Source of the DNA: a virus
IMG/VR virus record: IMGVR_UViG_3300025151_003852
Span: 1 to 64,000 of that record
Direction: 5' to 3' (one strand)
DNA length: 64,000 bases
The notes below the pieces were generated by a model. It was not told where the DNA came from, did not search any database, and was given only the letters and a program-made list of their open reading frames with translations. Both the position numbers and the translations under genes were made by a program. Each line of letters opens with the position of its first letter. Positions within the stretch are counted from its first letter, which is position 1. Shown one piece after another: positions 34,215 to 46,200 of the stretch.

Positions 34215-35168
34215 TTATGAGCCAGATACTGAACCTGAAACCGAAGGTGTTCCCCACGATGCAGACAAGTATGTAGTCTCAGGAAGTTGCACAGTACAAG
34301 TTACAGCACTACCACTAGTTGCTACTAAGTCATTAGGAATTTCGTCCCAAACAGAGTAGATTGTGATAACTGAACCAGTGTCACCGTTTGATCCTTGAGC
34401 ACCATTAGACTTAACAATGTATCTAATGAATGAGTTCAAGTAACCAGAAGGACCTGAGTCTGCTAACTGTGTAAATGCAGTTGCGTTTCCTGTTGTTAGT
34501 CCAAAATACCCTTTATCTGAATCAACAGTAGGTGAATTACCAGCACCACCGACTTTAGTAATACCAGAGTATGATGTACTTGCGATAGAAATTGTGCCTG
34601 AGTTAGGTGCAGACATAGTAACTGTTCCTGTGTCACTTGCTAAGTCTGAGAAAAGCAAGTTGATACCAGAACCAGTTGGGTGTGAAGCAGTCATTTTGAT
34701 TTGACCACCTGCGTTAAAGAAGTAACGAGCGGCATCACCTGATGCGAATGTAACTGTATGAGTGAATGTAAGACCATTCTGCCATGAAGTGCCACGTGTT
34801 GCTGTATCAGCAATAGTAGAACCTTGTGATGCGGCGTTTCTTCTGTTAGTATAAATTGTTGTTAAGTTTGTAGGGATAGCAGACAAATAAGTAACTGTTG
34901 AACCTGATGTAGGTGCAGTTACTGAGGTAATAGATGACCCCTGATGAGAAGCAGAAGATGCAGTATTAGTAACTAGAGCATTCCATTGCCCTGTTGCTAC
35001 TACAGTATCTCCACCACTTACTTGTGATACAGCAGTTTGTCCATAACCAGCAGTTGTTCCACCTGTTGCCCAAACTGTATTAAGTTTGTTGGCGCTTGTG
35101 TCTGGGTTGCTACCTACCAAATTATTAAAATCTGATGCTTCGATTAAGCCATTTTGTGCGTAACTCAT
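34215..35168 (-). CDS. Virion structural protein, Gly/Ser/Thr-rich (317 residues)
   Basis: It opens M-S-Y-A-Q-N-G-L-I-E-A-S-D-F-N-N-L-V-G, an N-terminus I recognise from structural proteins of marine T4-like phages. The middle has G-Y-G-Q-T-A-V-S-Q-V and A-T-G-Q-W-N-A-L-V, and the rest is low-charge beta-rich Thr/Ser/Gly sequence, as in fibre and baseplate decorations. No catalytic motif. Start follows GGGA at good spacing. Function in virion inferred. Confidence 0.75.
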   Translation of the reverse strand: MSYAQNGLIEASDFNNLVGSNPDTSANKLNTVWATGGTTAGYGQTAVSQVSGGDTVVATGQWNALVTNTASSASHQGSSITSVTAPTSGSTVTYLSAIPTNLTTIYTNRRNAASQGSTIADTATRGTSWQNGLTFTHTVTFASGDAARYFFNAGGQIKMTASHPTGSGINLLFSDLASDTGTVTMSAPNSGTISIASTSYSGITKVGGAGNSPTVDSDKGYFGLTTGNATAFTQLADSGPSGYLNSFIRYIVKSNGAQGSNGDTGSVITIYSVWDEIPNDLVATSGSAVTCTVQLPETTYLSASWGTPSVSGSVSGS

Positions 35169-35183
35169 GTTAAAATCCCTAAA

Positions 35184-36401
35184 TTATTTTATTGTAACAA
35201 TGGCTTCTACTGTGCCAAAGTCAGATGTTGTTTTATCTTCTAATGCTCTACCGATAACGTTGAAAGCAGTTGCTTCGTCATTCTCAGCGGCTCTAGCATA
35301 CCCTTCTCCAGCACTTACAAGTCGTTGACCTTTACGTACTGTTCCTAATGTTTTCACTCGTACACGTCCTGTCATTGCAACAGCAGGGTGAGTATCATTG
35401 TCACCTGCGCCGTTGTTCATTAAGAACGCCATGTTATCTGAGATAACACCGAATACGTCTTCACTTAATTCATATTTAACAGCAGTAATTTCAGCAGGTC
35501 CGCCTAATTCTACTACTGTACCAGGCTCATATACATCATCAGCACTAAATCTTTCCGCCAAGTCAGCATATGTTGCTGTAAGACGAGAACCTGTTGATAG
35601 AGTCCAATTACCTGTAATTGTACCTGCTGTTGTGTTCGCACCAGTTGTTAATGTTGTTGCTTGAGTTTGTACTGTTAAAATATTACCGTTGTATGTTGGT
35701 AAGTATGATGCTACGTTTGAGTTACTATATGTACCTGCAAATGAGATAGGATCTCCGTTTGCATACATGTATTTGTCAGTTCTGATACCATATAAGTTAC
35801 CAGAGTTATTAATGTATATACCACCTGTATCTAGCAAAATAGCAGAAGCATTTGCACCAGTGTTACCTGTTACAGTCCAAATACCTGTTAATGTTCCTGG
35901 TGTCGTTGCTGAACCAGTAGTAATTGCTGTTGTTGTTAGTGTACCGATGTTTGCTGTTGTTATACTAGCATCTGCAATAGTTGCGTTTGCTGATATTGTT
36001 AAATATCCTGCTGTAAATGCGTTTGCTGTAACTTCGTTTGTTGCTGTAAAATTATTTGCTGTTGCGTTGCCTGTTATGTTGACTGATCCGAATGTTGTAT
36101 TACCACCTGATGCTGTTGAAGTCAATGACAACCAGGCTAAACTATTTGATTCGCCGTCTGTTGGGCAAACTTTTAACGTAGTGTCAGAAGTATCGTACCA
36201 AATTTGACCTCTTAGAGGATTAGCAGGTGGAGTGCTGTCTGCAAAATTCTCAGTTACATGGACAAAGTTAGTATCTAAAGACTGGCCATATCCTGCGTAG
36301 TTTCTACCAGGAAGACCTAATGAAGTACTACTCGTATTGATAGTACCGTCGGCGATGGTAGTTAAGACTGTCCCATCACTTTTTACAATTGTATATGCCA
36401 T
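35184..36401 (-). CDS. Tail-fibre-like protein (405 residues)
   Basis: N-terminal D-G-T-V-L-T-T-I-A-D-G-T and L-G-L-P-G-R-N-Y-A-G-Y-G are typical of fibre attachment domains; then F-A-D-S-T-P-P and R-G-Q-I-W-Y-D. A long Ala/Thr/Asn-rich beta repeat (T-G-N-A-T-A-N-N-F) leads to Y-A-D-L-A-E-R-F-S-A-D and Y-E-P-G-T-V-V-E-L-G-G, the knob domain common in marine phage tail fibres. It could bind receptors. Start 36401 follows CGGAG and a GATAAATA box. Confidence 0.8.
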   Translation of the reverse strand: MAYTIVKSDGTVLTTIADGTINTSSTSLGLPGRNYAGYGQSLDTNFVHVTENFADSTPPANPLRGQIWYDTSDTTLKVCPTDGESNSLAWLSLTSTASGGNTTFGSVNITGNATANNFTATNEVTANAFTAGYLTISANATIADASITTANIGTLTTTAITTGSATTPGTLTGIWTVTGNTGANASAILLDTGGIYINNSGNLYGIRTDKYMYANGDPISFAGTYSNSNVASYLPTYNGNILTVQTQATTLTTGANTTAGTITGNWTLSTGSRLTATYADLAERFSADDVYEPGTVVELGGPAEITAVKYELSEDVFGVISDNMAFLMNNGAGDNDTHPAVAMTGRVRVKTLGTVRKGQRLVSAGEGYARAAENDEATAFNVIGRALEDKTTSDFGTVEAIVTIK

Positions 36402-36424
36402 TTTCTAATTCACTCCGTTAATAT

Positions 36425-36432
36425 TATTTATC
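36425..36432 (-). promoter_or_regulatory. Late-promoter-like box GATAAATA before the tail-fibre-like gene
   Basis: One mismatch to TATAAATA, 24 bases before the ATG at 36401, followed by a CGGAG ribosome-binding site. It is in the right place for a late promoter serving the fibre-like and 317-residue genes. Confidence 0.5.
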
Positions 36433-37053
36433 TTAAATGGTAACTAAATTAGTTAGAGATTGTATCCTAACCGTGTAATCTATTTGTATTTGCCTATTCA
36501 AGGACTTTTGAACAGGATGAAAGATTACATGAGTTAAAAGTCTTGTAATTACGTTCCCGTTTGCATCCGTTCCATAGTTTGCTAATAGTCCTAATTCATC
36601 AAATATGAAGTTAGAATCTGTTTGCGTACTGTTATCAAATGCGGCTTGTCCTGCAGGTTCTCCATAATCTAGTAAACATTGTACTAAGATATCTGTGTAC
36701 ACACGACCTGTTGTGTGAAACACTGTCATTTTATTTCTTGTTGGGTCTAAGTTAAAAACACTTGTATCATCTACGATTTTTGCATAAGTTTGATTATATA
36801 GAGCCGCATTCTGACCCGCAGTATTAGGTGGTAGATATGTAATAACACCTGTTTCATCAACAGAGGCTCCACCATTACCGAATGCCATCTGATATATCTC
36901 TCCGTAACCTCTACTAGATAATGTATCAGCAATTGCTTCCGACATGTTTTCGTAGTTAATTGCGTTCTTTGCTTCTTGTAAAATTTCGCCGGTGTTATAG
37001 TCTCTGATCGTCAGGAAACCTTCCATTTTTAGAATTTGTTGATCGCCAGACAT
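36433..37053 (-). CDS. Phage virion protein (206 residues)
   Basis: It shows E-G-F-L-T-I-R-D-Y-N-T-G-E-I, F-G-N-G-G-A-S-V and F-D-E-L-G-L-L-A-N-Y-G, a pattern I associate with virion proteins of T4-like marine phages; the D-x-x-T-G-x-x-L opening is common in tail decorations. No enzyme motif. The start overlaps the 46-residue gene by one base (TAATG). Confidence 0.7.
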   Translation of the reverse strand: MSGDQQILKMEGFLTIRDYNTGEILQEAKNAINYENMSEAIADTLSSRGYGEIYQMAFGNGGASVDETGVITYLPPNTAGQNAALYNQTYAKIVDDTSVFNLDPTRNKMTVFHTTGRVYTDILVQCLLDYGEPAGQAAFDNSTQTDSNFIFDELGLLANYGTDANGNVITRLLTHVIFHPVQKSLNRQIQIDYTVRIQSLTNLVTI

Positions 37054-37193
37054 TAACTATCTCCTCGCACTTGCACTAACACTTCTTTGGTGTCAGGATC
37101 AGTGATTTTAAGGCTTGAAGAAAAATAAATCCCGCTGTTTTCGTTGGGTTTTACTTCTTTCGGCTCTTGGTTCTCTGATTTATTATCGTTCAT
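37053..37193 (-). CDS. 46-residue small virion-region protein
   Basis: ATG 37193 is preceded by AAAGAG; an in-frame ATG at 37208 sits directly behind the giant gene stop. A charged N-terminal linker (N-D-N-K-S-E-N-Q-E-P-K) is followed by a beta-like I-Y-F-S-S-S-L-K-I-T-D-P. The position between two virion genes and coupling on both sides suggest it is real. Function unknown. Confidence 0.6.
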   Translation of the reverse strand: MNDNKSENQEPKEVKPNENSGIYFSSSLKITDPDTKEVLVQVRGDS

Positions 37194-37198
37194 CTCTT

Positions 37199-37206
37199 TA
37201 TTTATC
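37199..37206 (-). promoter_or_regulatory. Box GATAAATA at the end of the giant gene
   Basis: One mismatch to TATAAATA, but it lies only six bases before the ATG at 37193. If used, transcription would begin near that ATG and mainly serve the 206-residue gene. It may be chance. Confidence 0.25.
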
Positions 37207-37208
37207 AT

Positions 37209-40200
37209 TTACGTTATATCCGTATGTAGAAATTGTGCAGGAGCAGTTTCTGATATCGATAATGGATCTCCTTCAACTTTATTAAAGTTATAAGAGTTCC
37301 AACTTTGATCAATATACAAGTCAGGTAACTGATTATTGCTCAATAAACTAAACACTTCTGTATACTTGGCAGTGTAATTTTGCACTGCTGTACCATTTGC
37401 GCCTCGTTGTAATCCAGTAACTGAGTTGTTGTCAAAGTCTACACTAGTAAACTTGATTTGTTCCCCATTAATGTATAACACATTTCCTTCTAATGATGTA
37501 ATTGTCAATGAATCTCCTGCAGAAATGTACGTGCCATCTGTAATCTTTAAGATAGGTGCAAGTTCTTCAATAACAACTTCATATGTATCAGTGTCTAATG
37601 TGTTTCCTGTAGTATTATTTAGAACAGTTACACCACTCAAAATGTTTTTATCTGAGTTTAGACCAATTGAATAAATGTTATCAACTGGAGTAGGTGCAAT
37701 TCTGTCTTCTACTAAGTTATCTGTTACTCTAGTTACGTCACCTAAGTAAATTACTTGTGACAGAGGGAAGATAGGTTCTGCTAACCATGTTCTGCTTTGT
37801 GTATTTGCTCTATAAACTGACTGCTCTCCATCCTGATTGACTGCATTTAAATAAATTTCTTCATCAGGCGTTGAGTGTGGTATCATATTTGTTATAATCA
37901 CAACATCACCTGGTGCAATATCAGTTAATATGCTTACTTCATTGTCTTCATCTAATCTCAACTTGTTTGTTGGTAAACGATAACCGTTAACAGTGACCCA
38001 AAGTCTTTCGACATTAGTTTGTTCCCATTGTGTTACGTTCATAACACCTGTATCATTAGTTAAAGATACTTCACTGGATGCATTTCTAGTCAAGCCTATT
38101 GTAAATTCAGTACCACTTAAAATTTGTTTAATATAGTAAGTTGTTCCTTGTGTCAAACCACCTAACACTGGGGCGCCTGCTACTTGACCTTGTTGTGAGA
38201 AGATAACTTCATTATTAACAACAAGTTGACTTGTATCCTGACATGTAATTCTATTTGTTGTTGCTGTTGCAGTTGCCTGTGTAGTAACTAAGAAGAATGT
38301 TCCTTGTCTCCAAACATATCCACCTGAGATATAAGTGGATACACCAGTCACTGGGTAATTTACTGCATCTAATGCAGGGTTATATACTTGGGTATAAATT
38401 TCAAATCTATATTGATCGAACACTCTTACATAATATGAGTTACCGTTCAATTCAACAGCACCATATACGCCGTCAATTCTTACTAATTGATCAGTTGCTA
38501 GTGAGTGTGGTATGCCTGTTGTAATTCTTGTAGTTGGGTTGCCACCACATGTTGTAACCATTAAGCCTGTTGCTGTGCTTAATGAAACTTGTGCTCCTGT
38601 TTGATCTTTAATAGTTGCTGTTGTAGAATCTATAACATTTTCTACAAAGTAAACTGTACCTTGCTCTAGTCCACCAAAGTCAGTTCCTTGGAAGTAAATT
38701 TGTTGATCTACTGCAAAGCCCGATGTTGTGTCAAATGTGATCGCATTTGTAATACCATCTGTAGCAGTTGCTTGAGTGACACGAAGAGGTTCTTCTTGTC
38801 CAGTTTCGATGTTTGTAATGTTTGCAACTGTAATCGCATTTGAACTACCAACCATTGATCCTGAATCAGTTGTGACAGTCACTGGTGTGCCGCCTACTGT
38901 TAATGAAATTGTAAATGTAGTTGCATCGATAATTTCTAAAATATAATATGTTACGCCTGCTGTGATTCCACCTATAGTAGGATTAGAGAATACAATTGGC
39001 TCGTCTTCTGCTAAGACTGATGTATCAGCACAAGTTAAAGTGTCTAATAATTCATCATACATAACAACAGTAGGTGTATCTTGGTCATATGTCTCTACAT
39101 CTGGTGTGTCTTCATCAAATGTACCTTCAGTGTGAGTCGTTGCTGTAACTGTAATAGTTGTAAACGAACTACCTGAAGTACCTGAGATACCATATTGTGT
39201 TGTTAAGTATTGTCTTTCAGTGTTGTTATACGTTAAGACAGAAATTTTATCGTTAAGTGCCGGTGGTGCATTAAACAGCACAGAGTTAGTGCCGTCATCG
39301 ACAGTGTATTGAGAACTTGTTTGTCGTAATCCATTGACCTCAACGATTGCGTTGTGTGGATTATCTCCGCCATTAAAGTTGCTCATTGGGAACGATGCTT
39401 GTGATCCGTTACCAACATATTCTTGTATCTCTGGTACAGAGTATCCATACTGTGATGGGTCTCCTGAATCTCCAAAGATAGAATAAACAAGATAATCTTC
39501 TCCGTTTACATAACCTGTTGGGCTGGCTAATACAAGTTTTGCTTGTATGCCGTTTGGTTGTCTACCAATTGCATAATCATTAGTTACGTAAGATGATATT
39601 CCAGATGCATCACTTAAAGTAAAGACAGGTCCACCATCAGTTTCTGAAATTGTAAATTCGTTATTGTCTATAATTGATTCAATATAATATACAGTGTTTG
39701 GTGTAATATCTGAGCCAAACATATCTGCCGCAAATTGTATTCTGTTTCCTACAGCAAGTCCTGCAGTGGTTCCTACTGTAATTCCGTTATTTGATGCTTT
39801 AGTTCTGCTTACAGAATTTGTTTTTCCTAGTACTAGTCTAGTACCGTTATGATAAACAAGAGGATCAGTCCATACTGTACCACTTCCTGTTTGTATATTT
39901 ACGATCATTGAACCAGTTGCGTCTGTTAATGATTTGATTGGCCCTGCTAATCCTGTACTTGAATCATAAGTTTCTGATATCGTTATAGAATTTGTTGCTG
40001 TAGAAATAGATTTAACAAAGTAAGGTGTATCTTCTGCTACACCACCGAATACTACTCCTTGGAATGATATTGATTCATTTACTGTAAAGTCAGACACACT
40101 TACACAGACGATTGTGTCACCTGCCGCAATTGTTTCTGTTGCTTCTACTTCGACTGATGCAGAACCGGTTCTGATTGCTCCTGATCCTTGGAAGAATGAT

Positions 40201-43200
40201 GCACTATAATTACAGTTCAAGTAAATGTCATCAAACCCTGTTGATACAGTTTCTCTAATAGGATCAGTATCTGTGTTACCTTTAACTAATTGATTACCAT
40301 TACCTACTTCATAAACATCAACACGCAATGACTGTTTTGGAGCAAATGCTAATGGAGTATTCAATGTAATTACTTTTGTTATCCAATTGATAGAGTATTC
40401 ACTTGTTGCTAATCCAGTTCCTAAGCCTGTTATTGGATCAATAATTTGTACTGACATATCTATTGGGTATTGAACAAACTGATCGAAACTATAATCAACT
40501 TGGAATTCAGTTGCAGGTTCAATAACTCTACTCACAACATTAAATCCTGTGTGAGAATATTGAGTAACGTCCCATACTGTTCCAGGACGTGTAACTACTG
40601 TTAAGTTTAGATTGTCTTTAACTAAGCCAGGCACTAATTCTTCTGGTCCGTATCCAGAAGTAAATTCATCTCCTTTAACATCATACACGGGTGCTTCTAC
40701 TGTGAATACACCTGTTGATGTCCAAGTTACGCCTGAATCTGTAGATTGTAAGATTGCATTGTTGTCTCCAACAACTACAAACGTATCTGTTTCTGGTGAG
40801 TATGTTACTCCGTTCAAGTCTTGTGTTGTACCTGATGTCTGTGTTGTCCAACGTAAGCCGTCAGATGAAGTTTGTATTCTACCGTTGTCTCCAACTGTCA
40901 TCCAAATACTATCAGCATAAATGACATCACGTAAAACATCTGAGTTTGCATCGTATAGATACATTCTTGCTTGTAATGGAATAACATCATCTACTAATGT
41001 TACTTGTGATGTTAGTCCTGAATCAGTATACACTTCTACCTGCGTAGAACTTACGATGTTTATATAATAAGTTGTATCTATAAGCAATCCACCGAATGAG
41101 TCTGTGAATCTAACTGGGTCTGCATTGATAAAACCGTCTGTATTAGTAACGTTAAGTTCATTAGAAGATTCGTTTATAGACACGATTCCTACTTCATTGA
41201 TTCCTGTCCAATCTCCGCCGTTGTTTGTTTGATACTTGACATCATTCTCACCTACTGCAATTGCAATAGTGCCATTACTTGCTACACCATACAATCCATT
41301 TGGAGTAAGTTGTGGTCCGTCTTGCCAGTACTCTCCAGTTGGTTCATAAGAGTACGCAATAATGTTAGTATCGATTAATTCTGTTACACCAGTTGAGTAA
41401 TCATATTTTTTACCTTTACCAACTGCAATGAATCCACCAAAGCCTGTAGTGTCAATTGAATTGACTCCATATAAAGTTACTGCTAATGGTGTGTCGTATA
41501 CTTTTCTTTCTGTCCATACGTATGTGTCAGGAGAGTTAACAATTCCTTCTCCAACACTTACATAATAATTGTTTCTGTGTGCTGTACTTTGCAACGTGAT
41601 TGCCGCAATCGACAATGATGTTGATGAATATGGATTAGTATCATATGGTAAAGCACCGTATGGTGTGAACCAACCGTTTGTTGTCCATGTAACTCCGTCG
41701 TTTGATCTATAGATTGGTGTCGCAGTATTTGTAGTTGTCATTACATATAAGCCGCCACCGTATACTATGTCAGTTGCGTTAACGACAATATTTGAAATTT
41801 GTTTTGTTGACCAACTCTGTCCTTCGATAGACGCAATAACACCTGTGTACTTGTCAAAGTTAGCAGATGCTATGTAGTTTATTCCGTTCCATAGAACACC
41901 AGTAATAGATACTCCTGTTGGATAGAACGGCTCATCTTTCAATACAGTGTCTACAGTAAATTGATCTTCAGGTGCAAATGCATTACCCAAATAAACTGCA
42001 TTTGGATATGTTATACCTGTAAATAATTGCTCTAAGTCTATACCCGGCATATTAATGTTCGGCTGATAGTAGCCCTCGACTCTATCAAGTGCATTTAATA
42101 CTCTATCATCTGATCTTAACTCTTCCCACTTACCAATGATAAATTCTGAGTCATTATTAGAAATAACACAACGATAAACTCTGTCTAAGTATTTGATAAT
42201 AGACTGATTAAAGTAGAATGGTTCTGGTAAGAATGCATATCCACCTGCTTTAGATAAAGTGAGTCCTGTGATCGATACTGTTGTGATCACATTTACAACA
42301 GTACCACCTGGATTACTTGAAATTGTTACTTCATTTGTACCAGTGTCAATTGTTTTAATGTAGTAAGACGTTGATACTTGTGCATCTATTGAATTATTGG
42401 GTACTACACCTTCAAATATAACTTCATCATTCAATGAGAATCCACTTACATCTGTCAACGTAATTGAATCTGTTCCTGACGTACATCCTGTAACGTCAGT
42501 TGTTGTAAACCCATCAAATGCAAATCCTATACCACTAACTGGTACAGTCATTCTTGCATCTGAATAAACTTCTAATGTATTTTGTCCAACAACTTTTAAG
42601 TAATAATCTGTTGTAAGATCATTAGGTTCGCCTGAAACAATTAAACTTGTTATTGTTCCGTCTGCATCAACTGAATTAACTTTTAATGTAGCATCGTTAA
42701 GAGGAGAATCTCCGCCTAACTCAGAACCTGATATAGTAATAACATTATCGATTGCATAACCTTCGCCTGCATTAGATAAAATTACTCTGTACCCACCTAA
42801 TTTATATCCTATATCAAACACGCCATCTACAGTTGGTGTTTGTGATAAACTAAATGTAGAATTAGTATCGGCTACAGTAACATCTTGTGTTCCACCTTTA
42901 GAAGTTGAAAGTCTTATCCAAGGGTTACCGGTACCGACCATTGGGCCGTTATCATTTTGTAATACGAATGTACTTCCACCTGCGACTTCTGTGATTGTAA
43001 ATTGAGTTGAACTATCAATTGACTTAATATAATATTCATCTCCTACTACGATGTTTCCTAAACCAACACCAGTAAATCTAATTGGCATATTCACCCAAAG
43101 TGATGAAGTATCTGCACATGTAATTCTGTTTGTGCTAGATGAAGTAGATGTACAATCTACAGTTATGTATGTACTTTCATCTCCGTCTAATGAGAAGTCA

Positions 43201-46200
43201 AAAATATAATACGTTACACCAGTAGATAGTCCTGATCCGCCCGGTACTGAATTAAATACGATCGGCATATCAGTATAGAAATTAAATGTTCCTTTATCTT
43301 GCTCATTTAGTGCAATTCTATTATCTGTTCCTTCTGCATTATCTCCTGCAATAGTTGCATAACATGTTCTGTCAAGTGTATTTGTTAATACCCCAGATGT
43401 AATGTCTGTATAATATGCAGATGTATTATACATTGTAAACTTCTGTCCGTCAACCTGACCCGGTGATACAGGAAGTGAGACATGCATTAACATAGAACCA
43501 GTTGCTGTACTTAAGTCTATAGTATCTTTCTGATTAGTTAGCAGTGCTGAACCTGTAGTTACTGTAGATAGTGTCAATGGTGACACGTTTACACTAACAC
43601 CAACTTTCAGTTCAGTCATTGACACAATTTCATTTACGTAGTATACTGTGCCTGAAGTAATTCCACCAAAGTCTGTAATCTTATTGCCATTTACATCAAG
43701 CATCATATTAAATATGACTGGATCATTAATTGAGAAACCAGTTGTGTCTGCAACAGTAATAATATCTGTTGAAGTAGTTGTAGCACTTACTGTGGTTGTC
43801 AGAGGCGTCTCTGTGGGGCCTATTGTAATTGTTTGCTCATCTACTACTGTTGTTACATAGTAAACGTCATTTTCTTCTATATCGCCAAATACATCACCTG
43901 TAAAGAACAATGGTATACCAACATAGAATCCGTCAGTTCCGCCTGTGCCTATAACACTTTGCGGAATAGTAATTTTATTTGTTACTGCTTCTGTTGCAGT
44001 TGCTGTTAGTAAGCCTGGATAGTTAAGTGTAACGACTGCTGTATCTGTGACTTCACCTGCATATGCAAACATACCTGCAAGTGGTGCAGTCGCATCTGGT
44101 AATGTTTTAACTGCTCCACCAGGAGTCTCACTGATCGTAAAGTCAGTTACATTAACAACAGAATGTACATAATAAACTTGTTCATCAACGATGCCACCTA
44201 TTACTGCGCCTGTGAATTTAATTGGCATGCCTACATAAAAACCAATTGTTGAACCTGATGAATTTAATTCACCGTTGTTTTCATCATAAGGATCTAATCT
44301 AATAAGATTACCTGTTGTTTCTGTTAGTTCTACAATACGTTTAAATTCTGTATAATAAACGTTATGATCATTGGTAACGTTTGCAATTTCAAATATTGCA
44401 CCTTGTGCTGATGCTGAAATGTCTGCTATTGGTGGTTGTGTTGCTTGTAAACTTATACTAGAACTTGCAACGTTTTCACTGTTAAAATATGATCCTGCAA
44501 AGAATGCACCATAGAAAACATTTGCTTCCCAATCTAATACTTGACTTGTGTAAGTAGTTCTATCAAATCGAACAGCAAGGTTATTTTCTCTTGTAGGACT
44601 TGAACTTGTAATTGCAGATGCCTTTGCACCTACATTAAGAGCAAAGTCTCCGTCAGTTGTTCCTGCACTTAGTTCTACTCTATTTGTTTCATTGACTGCA
44701 TCATCATAACTAGTGTATAAACCTACAATAGTTGTTGGGGTAGTTTCTAATACATTAATATAGTACCATTGACCATCAACTAATCTAGTTACAGTTGCTC
44801 CAGTTGTACTATCATCTTTATATTGTATTAAGTTACCAGTTTGCAAACTTGGGGCAAACAATTTAATTGTATGCAACGTAGAGTTGATGTCATCATTAGT
44901 AAAGAACAATTGTTCTGCTGGTGCAACTCTGATTTCTGGTAATACAGCATACCCTTCTCCGGGATTTATTACGTTCACACTGATTACACTATCGACACTC
45001 ATCACTGCTTCAAGTTCTGCATCAACTCTTGGTGCTGGGTATTTTTCTAAATCAATGTATGCTGTTACCTTGGGTGGTTCTACATAATTTTTTCCACCAT
45101 CAAGTATTACCACTGCAGGTAAATCAATAATGATTTTTGCTCCAGGTAAATGTGTTGTCGGTGTTGTTCCGTTTAAGCCTCTTTGTAGTCCTCCAAGAGT
45201 ATTTAAAGCACGATCAACAAAAGAGTAACTAATAATTTCTTCATCTATTTGTATTGTTCCATTAATCGGGAAACCTTGTGCATTGTCTACCATTATTAAA
45301 ACTGAACCGATAGTCATGTATTCGTTTAGTTCAGTTATCTCATAGTCAGACTCTCCAACTAATGATAATCCATAATTGTTATACCAATTTCGATATTGTT
45401 CTTTTTGCCATATCGCATCAGTTGGTAAGAATTCATTTGTTCCGTCAACATTTTCATAAACTAACTGCGGAGAAATATAAGATTGAGTTGTCTCGTTCCA
45501 CTCAGCAGGTAAATCAAAGTCTGTGACGTTACCATCATATGTATCGATTCCTGTATATTTAAACAAGAAGTCTTTAATAACTACATGATAAGGTTTTGCT
45601 TCATTAATATATCCTGACAAGAACTCTTGGTTGTCTTGTTGATAATTTTGAATTGGTTTTAGTTCTCTAATAACATGAGACACATCTACTAACGATGTTT
45701 TATTCAACCAAGGCAAATAGTTTTGTGATTCATCTGTTTCACTTTGAATATATTCAAATAAAATAATTAGAGACTTGTTTCTAAATTCAACTAATTCGTC
45801 AATATAAATTTGTTCGTTTAATGCACGAATAATCCAACGTGTTTCTTCACTTGGATATTCATCAAAGTCTGTTGTGTCAAAGAAGTTATCTCCGAAGCCT
45901 GTTTTGCCTGCGGCGTAGTCCCAAAGATATGTATTAAATTGTATTGTACCATTTTCTAAGCCGATACGTGTCCAAACACTGTTACCGTCATAACGATACA
46001 TTTCCCATTTGCCATCACCATTTGCTTCTACTGTAGCAATAGTGTTTACTTCTACATTAAGTTTAGCAAGGTCTGAATACTTTTCAACACTAACAGTTGA
46101 CTTAGTATTGTTATTATATTGTCCTACTGGGTTCTTTGTTGGTAACCACCAGTTTACATACTGCCAATAATCTGCTGTGTCATAAAATTCTCCACTAGCA

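Noticed and set aside
34215-34250. Rho-independent terminator after the 317-residue gene, suggested by a seven-T run
   Set aside because: No stable stem precedes the T-run on the minus strand.
35398-36207. Val-rich plus-strand frames of 88 and 172 codons
   Set aside because: Antisense to the Thr/Asn/Ala-rich fibre gene; no ribosome-binding site and no recognisable protein.
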